DNA of 64,000 nucleotides, taken from contig CM062816.1 of NCBI GenBank assembly GCA_031772625.1, positions 827,496,556 through 827,560,555 of the forward strand, in the 5' to 3' direction. The notes beneath the pieces were generated by a model that did no database searches, was not told the DNA's origin, and saw only the letters and a program-made list of their open reading frames with translations. Shown piece after piece: positions 25,051-35,507 of the stretch. The position numbers and the translations under genes were made by a program. Positions within the stretch are counted from its first letter, which is position 1, and the number at the start of each line of letters is the position of its first letter. This DNA is from Pinus tabuliformis. Taxonomy: Eukaryota > Streptophyta > Pinopsida > Pinales > Pinaceae.

Positions 25051-25769
25051 TCTTGGTGAGGCAGAGTCCGAGCCAAGGTTCCCCAGAACCACTGATATGC
25101 AACTGAAAGCAAATGAAGATGTGAATGCATGGTGATACTGAGTGCAGGAAGGAGTGAATGATCGTGCATGCAAACAATGAATGCAAGATTAAAAAAATGG
25201 AACAACATGCATGTGTGTGAAACGAGTCCCCGAAATAGTGTGTTGGTGCAAAAAAGTGTCATGCATGCGACAACAGTGAGATGCTAACGAAAATTGAAAC
25301 AGTGCTCTTACAAGCTAATATGCATGCAAACGACATCAAGTGTTCATAGAAATAAAGCAAACAACACTCACACAAGCGAAAACACAAAAAGCGACAAAAA
25401 TGCTGCAAAAGACAAGTAAAACGGACTTACCAGGAAATAGTTGAGCTGGATGTGTCGAAGACTCTTGGATGTGTTGTGGGATGTCATAGCTACAAGATCG
25501 ATGCGAAGAATGAGCTCTGAAGCGTTGAATAAATAAGTTTGAGGCTCATGATGTGCATGCCACAAATCTAGGAAAAAGCGAAACTTAGAGGAAGGTTTCT
25601 AAAACGATCTTTGCATGTAACTTCCAACTGCTAAAAATAGTTCCTTAAAATCTAGGGATGCTTTTTGCTACTTCGAGAAAAATAAGCCCATGCATGTAAG
25701 TCAAGTTTTCTCGGTCCTGGGTGGAACCGGTCAACCTGAGGGCACATGCAACAACCTGCTTGACTGAGG

Positions 25770-26030
25770 GGAATTTTTGCGCAATTTATGAGAGAAAGTT
25801 GGGTTGGTTGTCAAGAGGGATTGTGCAATTTCTGGGAGGAGCAGCTGACTGCTGCCTAGAATTGTGCAATTTCTAGGGTTGAGTTGTCATGTTGGGCCAG
25901 ATTGCACAGTTTTCACTAGGAAGACTATCTTATAGGATTGCACAGTTTTTGAGCCCAGTAGGTTGCTAGTCAAATTTGTGCAATTTTTGGAGGGAAGACT
26001 AGTTCCCCTCTAGAATTACGCAATTTCTTG
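25770..26030. repeat. Palindrome cluster 2, 5' LTR copy
   Basis: It is the counterpart of the cluster at 17160-17420, with about seven copies at similar spacing. One core is intact near 25787 (TTTGCGCAATTT). The others read TTGTGCAA, TTGCACAG or TTACGCAA. Confidence 0.75.
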
Positions 26031-26244
26031 AGGGAGTTTCTCAGCCAGCAGCTAGACCGAGTTCGAAGAAGCAACCTATGAGGGGAGTGAATCAAGCTAT
26101 CACACACAGGATAGAAAGTTGCTAAAAATCGAATGAAGCTTGTGTACTTGAAAGTGCAAGACATGCTACTGAGGATGGTTGGTAGGGAGGTTCCAAAACG
26201 AAGCTAAGGAAAAATTTTGGAGGGTGGTTGTAGCTGCTACAACA

Positions 26245-27258
26245 CTAGGCTAAAGAAGAACTTGAGATTTGTAGTTATATTGGAGGATCATGGCCATGAT
26301 GTTGTTTTTAGTAAGGGGAAATCATTTTTGATACATGTAGCTACTGGGTAGGTGAATCAAATTGGAGTTCAAGTGAAGAATCTCTACAAACTTGAGGCGA
26401 AAGCTTGCGTTACACTTAGTAGCAAGGAAGAAAAGGTATAGAGTCAAGGAGTTGTAGAACACTGGCACAGGAACATGGAACACTTATACCATGGGGCCTT
26501 GAAGATCATGTAGTATATTACCATCAGTCTCCTGAAACACGCCCTTGACTAGCATGATGTTTGCAAGGGATGCACATTGGGGAAATATATCAAATTCACC
26601 TTCCAAGGCTGAGATAACAGAGCAAGAGAAATTTTGGAGTGAATCCACTTTGATGTATGTGGACCCTTTTTCAACAACCTCTACATAATAGAGGTATTAT
26701 GTAATTTTTGTTGATGAAATGTTGGATCTTCTTCATGTGGAAGAAGGATGAAGTTTTCTCAAAATTTGTTGAATTCAAAGCAATGGTTGAAAAGGAGACT
26801 GGTTAGAAATTGAAAGCCCTAAGAAGTGATAATGGAGGAGAATATGTTTCTAGCACCTTTAAGGACTTTTGTGGCAAAGAGGGTATTATAAAAGAACTAA
26901 TAACACCCCATAACCCACAATAAAATGGGGTGGCTAAATAGAAGAACAGAAGCATATTGGGAGAAGCAAGAGCCATGTTGCATGATCAAGGGCTTCCATT
27001 ACATCTATGGGCAAAAGATTTCAACACCATATTTTATTTGTAGAACAAGAGCCCTCATAGAATACTTGGCATGATCACACCTGAAGAAGCTTTCTCTAGG
27101 AGGAAGCCAGATGTATCTCATTTCAAAAATTTTGGAGCTATTGTGTATTGTCATGTCTCCAAGGATAGCAAGAAGAAACTTGAGCCTACACCTGAGATGG
27201 GAGTCTTTGTAGGATACACAAAGTTCATTGTGAATATTGAACCTAGTTACATTTTCTA
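26245..27258 (+). pseudogene. copia C integrase region, decayed
   Basis: It resumes copia C after the giant-LTR insertion. LKKNLRF is followed by DHGHDVVFSKGKSF, the pre-integrase HWHRNMEHLYHGALK near 26460, and CKGCTLGKY near 26560. The integrase core shows IHFDVCGPF (about 26645), SDNGGEY (about 26827) and PHNPQ before a stop near 26921. The DDE aspartates are still readable, but stops and frameshifts are dense. It ends with the FVGYT-like region near 27210, then the junction with the LINE. The first five bases (CTAGG) are the likely right copy of the target-site duplication of the nested element. Confidence 0.86.
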
Positions 27259-29060
27259 ATAGGGACTTATATCAAAGCCCTAGGAGGTTGACATCTTTCT
27301 TTACCGAAAAAATATCAACATAAGGTAATTAAAGAATCTCAGGAGTTGGGGAATATTTTGGGCTCTCTGAATTCAACATTTCTTTGTCTTATTCCAAATT
27401 CTCAGGATGTGACCTCTTTCTCAAACTATAGATCGATTGCTTATTGTAATTTCATTTATAATTTAATATTTAAATTCATAGCGAGAAGGCTAAAGACTAT
27501 ATTAAGTTATTTAATTTTAGATGAACAAATTAGATTCCTACAAAACAAGAACATTCCTTATTTTATTGTTGTGGCCTAGGAAGTCTATCACCAAGTTAAG
27601 AAAAAGGAATTTAAGTGTTTCTATCCTTAAGTTGGACCTTTCTTAGGTTGGTCCTTTCGTAGATAAGTATGGCCCTTTCAGCCATCAATTGGATAATGGG
27701 ATGTGTTATTCTATTTATTTTTTGTTCTTATAAATGGAGCTCATTTCAGTTCATTTCGAGCTTCTAGAGGACTTATCCAAGGATTCCCTTTTCCTCCTAT
27801 GTTATTTATTATTGTTGTTGAAGCCTTAAGAAGATTCATTGCATAGTCAAATTCCTTAGGAACCCTAAATGGTACTAATTTTTCTGAGTCCGTTCAAGCT
27901 ACTCATCTCCTTTTCATTGATGATGTTATTTGTCATGTTCAAGGAGGTTGGAGAGACTTTGTTTCTCTTAAAAGATCTATTACTTGTTTTTCTCAGCAAC
28001 TGTCATGGAAATATATATTACAAAATCTTGCTTAATTGCTCATGGATTTTCGGATGCTTTAAGGTCTCAACTAAAAATGCTTTTTCCATATCCAATGAAG
28101 TAGCTTGAGGATGGGCTCAAGTATTTGGGTTTCTTTTTCAGACCTGATAAGTACAAGAAAGTAGATTGGCTCTTAATTGTGAAAAAAGTGGTTCAAATAT
28201 TCCTACATTGATTCACTACAAAGTTAGGATATAAATCTTGGTTCAAATATTACTAAGTTGGAAAAAAATTATGGTAATGGAATTCGATCTGGAAAACAAA
28301 TGCTCCACTTAAATAAAATCTCTCCTCTTGGCTAGCTCTTAGTGGCAATATTTTTACAGGGGAAGTTCTCTAGAAGAGATGTTGGTTTAGGCCTAATTGT
28401 TTCCCTCTATGTAAATCCTAGGAGTAATGCTCTCTACAACTGTTTATTTGTTGTAGCTATACTGCTCATATCATAGCTATTATCTTGAGCGATTTTAAGC
28501 CCAAAGCAATTTGAGCTGGCCAAAGTCCTTCTAATTGTTTTTTATTATGGTTGTTCAACAAATCGGTCATATCCTTTACAAGATTACTTTGTTTTCATGT
28601 TTATTGTATTTGGAAAGCTCATAATCAATGTCTCCTAGGATCTTGATACTTCTCCCAAACATTGTGTTGCCAAGATTATATTGTTTTCAAAGGAATTTAA
28701 ATATGAACCTAAGTTAAAAAGTTTGAGATTGCCTCATATGCTAGAATTGGACCCTGAGGTGCCTCAGGGGTTCTTTGACGGGGCCAGTGAAGGACACCCG
28801 CAATGATGTGGAATCAGAGTAGTTTTCTATTTTAGTGATTCAAATTTTCTATAGTGTCAATAAGTTCCACGTAAAGGTTCAAACAACAAGGCCAAGTTTA
28901 TAGCTCTTTGGTTCTTATTGGAACTTTCCCGTAAAAAGGAGGTTAAAAAACTCCAAATTATGGCCAATTCAAAGTTGTTCATTAATTAGGAAAACCATGT
29001 TTTTTATTATCAATGTTAAAATTGAACCTATTATGTGTAACATTGATTAGGTATCTCAGA
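27259..29060 (+). mobile_element. LINE fragment, RT to RNase H, right copy
   Basis: It matches 8625-10012 from the same left end, by eye at over 90%. It then continues through the site where copia C sits in the other copy. RT blocks are LCLIPNSQDVTSFSNYRSIA (about 27375), ILDEQIRFLQNKNI, FIDDV near 27919 and KYLGFFFRPDKYKKVDW. Downstream at 28760-28990, DGASEG and NNKAKFIALWFLLELSRKK mark an RNase H domain, as in plant L1-type LINEs. Stops are frequent. Its 5' end abuts copia C exactly at the end of copia homology, which suggests a recombination joint and not an independent insertion. Confidence 0.83.
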
Positions 29061-29239
29061 CTTTTGAGTAGATTTTCTGATTATCACATTTTATGACAAC
29101 TTAATTAGAATTGCAGCATTGACGAGGGATAAATTTTCAAGAACAATATAATATAATTTTGTTTTGACATGCTTTCCATATAAATATACAAACAATTAAA
29201 ACAAATTCATCTCTATGAAAGCATCATCGGCATTAAAAA

Positions 29240-29246
<7 letters not shown>

Positions 29247-29278
<32 letters not shown>
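29247..29278. repeat. (AT)16 microsatellite
   Basis: Sixteen uninterrupted AT dinucleotides are directly readable. Confidence 0.97.
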
Positions 29279-29281
<3 letters not shown>

Positions 29282-29519
29282 TTATTATTTTTTTTGCGAA
29301 GCAACTTGTAGCATTGGTAGGGGATTCTTGATTGAGCGGATGTTTGCTAGTGTTTTTGCCTTTTAAAAATACATACCATTTAAGAAAATTCATGACTATC
29401 CCATCAATTGTATTGTCATAGAAAAATGACATAAGAGAGACTCTATGATGTGATCCACGATCATTTTTTTTTAGTTTTTCATTGCAATTCATTGTATTTT
29501 TTCGGTCGGTGTTGTGCTC

Positions 29520-29830
29520 AACAACGTTAAATTAAAATTTGAAAATATAAATTAACTCATGTTTATACGCTATACATTAAATTAACATTTGAAAAAATAA
29601 AGTGAGTAATGTTTATACACGTGAAAAAATAAATTGAATAATGTTTATGTATTATATACTAAAATTAAGTCAGGTTTATACCCTATACATTAAATTAACA
29701 TATGGAAAATAAATTAAGTAATGTTTATATATTATATATTTTTGAAAAAATAAATTAGGTAATGTTTATGTATTATATACTAAATTAGTTAGTAGTATAA
29801 AGCATAAATAGAGTTCGATTTCAAACAGGG
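29520..29830. repeat. Degenerate AT-rich tandem repeat
   Basis: Words such as AAAAAATAAATTRAGTAATG, TTTATGTATTATATACTAAA and TATACATTAAATTAACAT recur four or more times with variable spacing. It is probably a decayed low-complexity array. No function is visible. Confidence 0.6.
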
Positions 29831-30134
29831 TCTATCCTAGTTATATTTTTATAGTAAAATATTCTTAATATTTTCATGAGGAATATTTTTTTTTCACGTT
29901 TAAAATTAATATTTTTTTGATATAAAATATTTTCAATAATTTTATTTTTTTAAATGTAAGTAGGCAATTCAGTGTTTTTACTTATTTTTAATTCATTGTA
30001 TGTTTTTTTACATATACTTGTAGTGGCCTCTTCATCCCCAATCATCATATTATGATGTGGAAACCCACTCTATAGTGTATAATTTAACATATGATCTAAC
30101 ATAATCAAGTTTAGTAATAACACTTTATCATACA

Positions 30135-30328
30135 TTTATTTTTTGTGACCCAGAGGAACCCAACAACCCGCCTAACACGTAACTACCAGTAAACCTATGG
30201 GGAGATACGATATGTCCTCCTCCCCGTAGCTCGGGTCACAACATGGGGGATTTGGGCCTAGGTCTTTCGAGTTTCAATGATTTCATCTTTCTTGGATTAA
30301 CCAATTGAGTTTCCCACCCCCCTGAGAC
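30135..30328 (-). mobile_element. SINE-like short retroposon
   Basis: About 190 bp on the minus strand, bounded by a perfect 8-bp direct repeat ATCATACA (30127-30134 and 30329-30336). The minus-strand 5' end reads GTCTCAGGGGGGTGGGAAAC, then CTCAATTGGTTAAT, which resembles a tRNA A box. A weaker B-box-like stretch follows. The 3' end is GGGTCACAAAAAATAAAT, an A-rich tail abutting the second repeat. Size, internal promoter-like motif, tail and flanking duplication fit a tRNA-derived SINE. I did not match it to a named family. Confidence 0.6.
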
Positions 30329-30336
30329 ATCATACA

Positions 30337-32420
30337 CATCACACATTGATATTTAATATTGAGAAGATAAATACCATAAATTTATTCAAAAGGAAAAATC
30401 ATAAGTTTTCCTCAAAATGCATTGATGTACCACTAACATATTTATAAACTTATTAATTTGAACAAATATCAACATGAAACTAACAAAAATAATTCAAATG
30501 ATAAACTCAGTAAGATCCCCCACGATGGGTGTGAACTCCAGCTAACTATCATAACCATGCAGAAGGCTCACAAATCCTATCACATAAACTCCTTTATAGG
30601 TTGGCATGTTCGGATTTATTCTAGTGTGATGGAGGTACTCTCATACTTCAGGCTATGGTACAATATCTCTCTCATGGCTCATAGTTTAATTATGAGGAAA
30701 TGTTTCAATTGGGGCTATGTGAAGGTAGCGTGATGGCCAACCAAAAAACTTCCTTAAATTTATATCCAGAATAGGTGCACTACTTACAAATGCCATTTTT
30801 CTCTCCACCTATGTTTTATGCCTCCCTTTTGCTAGTCCATGGCCGCCATGCTTGCCTTCCTGATCGTCTCCATGCATTCACTGGATAGCCCCTACATTGG
30901 CTTGCACTGGTCTTCACGAATTTGGAGTGTCAGTATTGCCATATTCCTCTGTTTTGGAAACTTTCATCCTCTAGTGAGAACATGGGGGATATGGGGCTTC
31001 ACCTAGCCTTCACGACTCTTTGTAATGGTGCACCTCTCAAGGATGGTGCTATGCTTCTTGTTGGTAAGCATGCATCTTTAATAGTCACTTAGTTCAATCG
31101 TAGCTCTCCTCTTGAACCGCAATGGCCTCTTGTTCTCATCTCAGGACTTACCCTTGCCAGTGTAGCTTTGTATGTCTTGGGGCATGAAATCCTCCCATTG
31201 AAGTTTCAAGAATTTCAGGGCTCTAGTTTGTGGTTTCTTTCAGTTCATGTTCTGCTAATCTTTCTTAACTCCTATTGTCACTAGGAAGGTGTTATCGGGG
31301 TTGCCAAGTTTCACTAGTTAGCTATGGAAACTTTGTGGTGGCTCACCATCGTTGTCGAGGTTTTTAGTTAACTTGTGGTTTGTGGGTGACATGTCTGTGC
31401 ATGGCTCTGCACCCATGGATTTCATCATTGCTCCTCTAGCTCAATGGTGGCTCTCTGTCACTGCCGAGGTTCTTGGTCAACTCATGGTTCGTGGGTGAAA
31501 CTTATGAGCATGGCTTTGCACCCGTGTCTTTCATTGTGGTTTTTCCATCTTTGTTGTGGCTCACTATTGTTGCGAGGTTATCAGTTAGATTGTGGTCTAT
31601 GGGTGGAAATTCCGCGTGTGGATTTACACCGATGGATTTCAACATGGCTCCTCCAGGTCATAGTACAATCTTACTTTTATGTTTTAATTGTTAATGTGAA
31701 GCTAAATTTTGTTATGGTTAATCCAAAAAGACTTTGCAAACTGGAGCTCCTATAATTCGTCTCTCTTATAACTCTATGTGTATAGTGGTAATGTTTTCTT
31801 TTTGTCTACCAAACGATTAAAAAGGATATATGTAATCTCAAGACTCGCAATTTGTGTTATTGGTCTGGTTTCCCGGTGGGAAGACCAATAGCACAAAGAA
31901 TTATCTCATGTAAATCTATATTTCAGTAATAAAAAGGAAAACCTTACATAAAAAAAAGACAAACTCACTAAGAGGCCTAATTAAAATACAACCTGAGATT
32001 TACATTAACCATCAATAGTGAAGAAATAATAGGTGATGGTTGGTTAACATAATTGTACATTCAAATGGAGTTTTCACGATAAAAAATTTTGTTTTAGTGA
32101 TTCATATATTTGTGAAATGACTCATGTTCTTGATTAAGACATTAGTGAAATGACTAATATTATCTATTAGATCTACAGGTTTTATATGTGAAACCATGTA
32201 TATGATAAAACTAGGTTTATTTATGCAAATGCACATGGATGCCATGGAAAATAACACTTAAATATATAATAGAATAGAATCATGGCCATTACATTTATAT
32301 TTGGAGTGCTATTTATGAAATGCCACCACACGTGTTTCATTATATAACACTTCATTAAATCTAAATAAGATAAAACCTATTCTCAATTGCTTCTAATGCA
32401 CTTGGTGCACTGTGTACCCT
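30337..32420. other. Unassigned region with a polyadenylated-looking right end
   Basis: No convincing gene. A three-unit tandem repeat is listed at 31337-31666. Near 31928 an AATAAAAAGG word is followed about 15 bp later by an A run, resembling the 3' end of a retroposed transcript. A 5'-truncated LINE or retrocopy might end there, but I found no domain and no flanking duplication. Confidence 0.4.
31337..31666. repeat. ~110-bp tandem repeat, three copies
   Basis: Units start with GTGGCTCWCNRTCRYTG near 31337, 31447 and 31556. Each carries GAGGTT...GTTAACTTGTGGT-like and TGGCTNTGCACCCATGG-like words. Divergence between units is high, so the array is old. Confidence 0.7.
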
Positions 32421-33148
32421 ATGATCATGGTTAGTGCCAATCATATATGTAAAATTTACTTGTGTTACCACATCATTATTAGCATTATGACATAGTCCAC
32501 ATGCATATTTGATTAATATTGTCCATTTTGTTTTGTTCACGAGCTTACTTGTTGAGGATTTCTTTTGAATACCATTTATTACCCCACTACATAATATTTA
32601 TTTTAGAACTTTTTCCTAAGAAAAAATATTTTTTATTGGACATTAACTTATTCAAATTTAATCACTTTTTATACCTTACACATATATTTATCAATTTGAT
32701 TGGGAGCAAGATCAATTTAGATATAACACTTATAGGGAATGAAGAAAAAACATAAAGACGTCACACTTATGTATGGATGAATTACAGCATACATGTATAT
32801 ACAACTTTGACAATCCACTAGTAATGCAATTACTAATGCATCTTTAGTACACTATTGATATAAATAGTCAGCAATATCTCAGATGGTATGAGATAAATGT
32901 GCATTTATTATGCTCATGGGTGACTAGATTTAGAAGATATGATTGTGAGGTGGGGTTGATATAGGCCTCAAATGGGATGAGGTAAAAGTGCATTTATTAG
33001 GTTTATGGGTGACTAGCTTGAGAAGAGATGTTTGTAAGGTGGGGGTTGATATAGGCCTTAATGGTTTGTCTTATAGGTGCTAAACCAAATAATAACCTTT
33101 TGATGAAAAGCTCATTTAGGTAGTTGCAACATCATGGTCTCAACTTGT

Positions 33149-34256
33149 TGTGAAAATTTAGCTAACCCCGAATCGTATTGCAGCAATTAATGTTATTTCT
33201 TCTATTTGTTAATTTAATTAAACAAATTATTTATTGTGTGCTACAAAAAATATCGAAACAAATACACTGCAACCTTCACAAATAAAATATTGTGGAAGAA
33301 ATAGATGCACACACACAATATGACACCGTTAATTTTGGACTAAGTCTCCGAAAAAATCCAACTGAAGAAAATCGATGCAGTAGTTGAGGGTTTTAATATT
33401 ATGCAATACTAAAAATATGAGTACAATCTATGGATGCTTAATCTAGCAATCCAAACAGAGAAATAACTGGCAATAATAACTAGTGAGAAGAATTTCTCAC
33501 TCCACAGGCAATCCCACACCGACCTTAGCTTCTAATTGAGTTGCTCCTTGCTCCCTTTGCGTAGTCACTACGTCAACCTATGTAGCTACTGCGTCCCACA
33601 AGTTCAAAACTGTGTCTCCTCTCACTATCTTGTCATCTGTTGTTCGGGACACTGATACTCTTTGCCTTCGGACCCTCTGCCCAATTTCTGGCTTAGAATC
33701 TCGACTTCTCCCCAGTAAAATGGAAATCTCCCTAAGAGAGATTTGCGCCGCCTCTTTGTGGAAATCACTGCCTCTCTGCAATTTATTCACCGAGACTAGA
33801 AAATATTCCTCTGGCCTCAATATATCTACCCCTCTATCACTGCTTTGACCTCACTGAATCACTTCCGGCAACACACAACTGCTACTCTGGAAATCAATTT
33901 CTCAGCAAAATTGAACTCTACAAGTGTATTCTCCAAGCCGCATCGACTTTCTTCTTATAACCCTATGTTGAAACTTCAACGACCAAGATTAGGTCTTAAT
34001 CTATGGCTAGGATTAACTAGAAGTCAATCCGTGTGATTTTCTAGAAGATTAACACCATAACTTAATTAATTCTAATTAATTAGTCATATTCCCCAAGTTT
34101 AGACTTAGGAAATATTTAAAAACAACTAATAATCTAATTAAGTCATCTCTAGGTGGATTTCCAGAAACGATTTATGGGTTTTGGAGATCTCATGTATTCT
34201 AGCCTCTCCACAAAATTTTGTGGCTAGAACACATTTGATGCTACAAAAAACTAACA
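33149..34256 (-). repeat. 3' LTR of the non-autonomous element
   Basis: It is 1108 bp. The plus-strand left end is TGTGAAAATTTAGC and the right end is CTACAAAAAACTAACA. It pairs with 35508-36643. The frames read across it are not shared with its partner LTR and are not treated as genes. Confidence 0.88.
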
Positions 34257-35507
34257 CCCCTCTTAGCGAGGAATGTGTTCTAGTGTTGCAACCCACTAAA
34301 ACAACAGCTTGCCTCTGCATCATCTCCTGTCACGTTGTTGATGTCTAGCTGTTGCTGCTCACCAACCACTACACAACTATGATATGTGCTTCATCTGTGT
34401 TGCTGCTGACCCAACAAAACTGCTGCCAACGCTACATCTGCATTGCAACTCCCTCTCCATATGCTACTACTACAACTGCAACATCTGCAACTTAAAAGTA
34501 TCCTAAATACCGAATCAAGTATGATACATCTATCACCTGAGTCTCCGACTGTTGCTAGTATCTGCGATGTCGCTGAGGCATCTGCACTGCCACTGAATCT
34601 ACATTATGCCAACTGCACTAGTGCCAACTCTGTGTTGCACTTCCCAGCATCTAACCGCAACTAGACTCTGCATCTGTCACTTTGGCATCTAACTGAATCT
34701 ACTGTCACTGATCCATCCTACTACAAAATAATGTGGGCCCTCGTAGCAAGGTATTGATTCAAGAGGTGGACCTCCTCAAGAATCCTGCCCAATTTGGCAC
34801 ACTAGAGTCTCATAATCCTCCTCCTCCTTGATATGGTGCTCCACTATCTCCTTTTGAGCCTAGTACCTAGTTGAGACTCTTATTTTCTCTGCAACTCGCA
34901 CTTCCTATGACATTTGCCTCCAACAGCTAAAAGTTAGTCTGCTACCCAAATCTGCATTTTAGCTAACTAGCATGACCTCCTCTGGAAATCTCGTACGGTC
35001 ATCCTTGCAAAGATGAAAAATCCGTGAGACTCAAAACTGGAGAAAATAAACCCGAAAATATCTCTCTTTCCTGCTACTCAACTGTTGGATCTGCTACTCG
35101 CACTCCCTTATGGAGTGAGAAGATCTGCTCATAACTACTTCTAATCTGTATCTGGAAAAATTAGATCTCTAAAACTCGAGATCCCCTGAGAGAAATTTTA
35201 TCTCTGTTGTGTGTGATTTTCTTACACTTGACGCTAGCTCTACTCTAGCAAATTGTTGTGTCCAACAAGAGATCTACTCTGTGAAAATACTGGGTTGCTC
35301 CCTCTGCCTTTGGAATCTCTCAATCTGGAGAGATCAAATTTTTTTGTCCCTCTCTCAGAAAAATCGAATCTCCTCGAGTAATTCGGCCTCTTGGCAAAGT
35401 GACTACGCTACCCTCTAGGGTTTCAATCTGTTGCCCACACTAAACATCAAAACTCCTTCTATCTTTGCTACTGAGCTCTTTGGCTGATCATCTACACTCT
35501 GATAGCA
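34257..35507 (-). other. Internal region of the non-autonomous element
   Basis: It is 1251 bp between the LTRs with no retroviral motif. It is enriched in CTG/CAT/TGC-type words, especially 34320-34700. It contains the polypurine tract at its left edge and the PBS at its right edge, so only the cis signals needed for copying are kept. Confidence 0.8.

Larger units (their letters stand above)
12059..26244 (-). mobile_element. Giant-LTR, gag-only retrotransposon (LARD-like), 14.2 kb
   Basis: Two direct repeats of about 5.6 kb, each starting TGTTGATGG and ending GCTACAACA on the plus strand, flank a 3.0-kb centre. Orientation is minus. Just inside the right repeat is a tRNA-Asn-type PBS, and a retrotransposon gag reads on the minus strand next to it. 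No protease, RT, RNase H or integrase is present, so mobility would need another element's enzymes. This fits the large-retrotransposon-derivative class, probably Ty3/gypsy-like, though the lineage is inferred. It inserted into copia C. Flanking pentamers ATGGG and CTAGG each differ by one base from CTGGG, and CTGGG also restores the expected copia codons at the junction. No clear polypurine tract precedes the 3' LTR. Confidence 0.88.
20641..26244 (-). repeat. 5' LTR of the giant-LTR element (5604 bp)
   Basis: This is the second copy of the giant LTR, and the 5' one because the PBS and gag lie next to its 20641 end on the minus strand. Its outer end at 26244 is followed by CTAGG, the probable target-site duplication. 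Content and order match the other copy, which is strong evidence that the internal reading frame and palindrome clusters were part of the LTR when the element transposed and are not later insertions. Confidence 0.9.
10013..27258 (+). mobile_element. Ty1/copia retrotransposon copy C, interrupted and 3'-truncated
   Basis: This is a diverged relative of copia A and B. Its 5' LTR, PBS, gag and protease lie at 10013-12058. Its GAG-pre-integrase and integrase lie at 26245-27258. Between them sits the 14.2-kb giant-LTR element. The protein alignment crosses the insertion cleanly: the left part ends in the KYVTYA region and the right part resumes with LKKN, as in HVPGLKKN of copia A. Homology ends at 27258 just past the integrase. 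RT, RNase H and 3' LTR are missing, and a LINE segment begins at once. It inserted into the LINE at 10012, where uninterrupted LINE sequence is seen at about 28640. Confidence 0.87.
29061..30134. other. AT-rich unassigned region
   Basis: No coding potential. It contains the (AT)16 tract and a degenerate AT-rich repeat listed separately. A poly-A tail or target-site duplication for the LINE on its left could not be fixed. Confidence 0.5.

Noticed and set aside
29247-29830. AT-rich repeats as a CRISPR array or replication origin
   Set aside because: The units are low-complexity with no spacers of constant length, and the window is plant nuclear DNA.
33578-35418. Overlapping frames on both strands inside the LTR element at 33149-36643
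   Set aside because: The frames in one LTR are broken in the other and have no retroviral motif, so chance frames are more likely.
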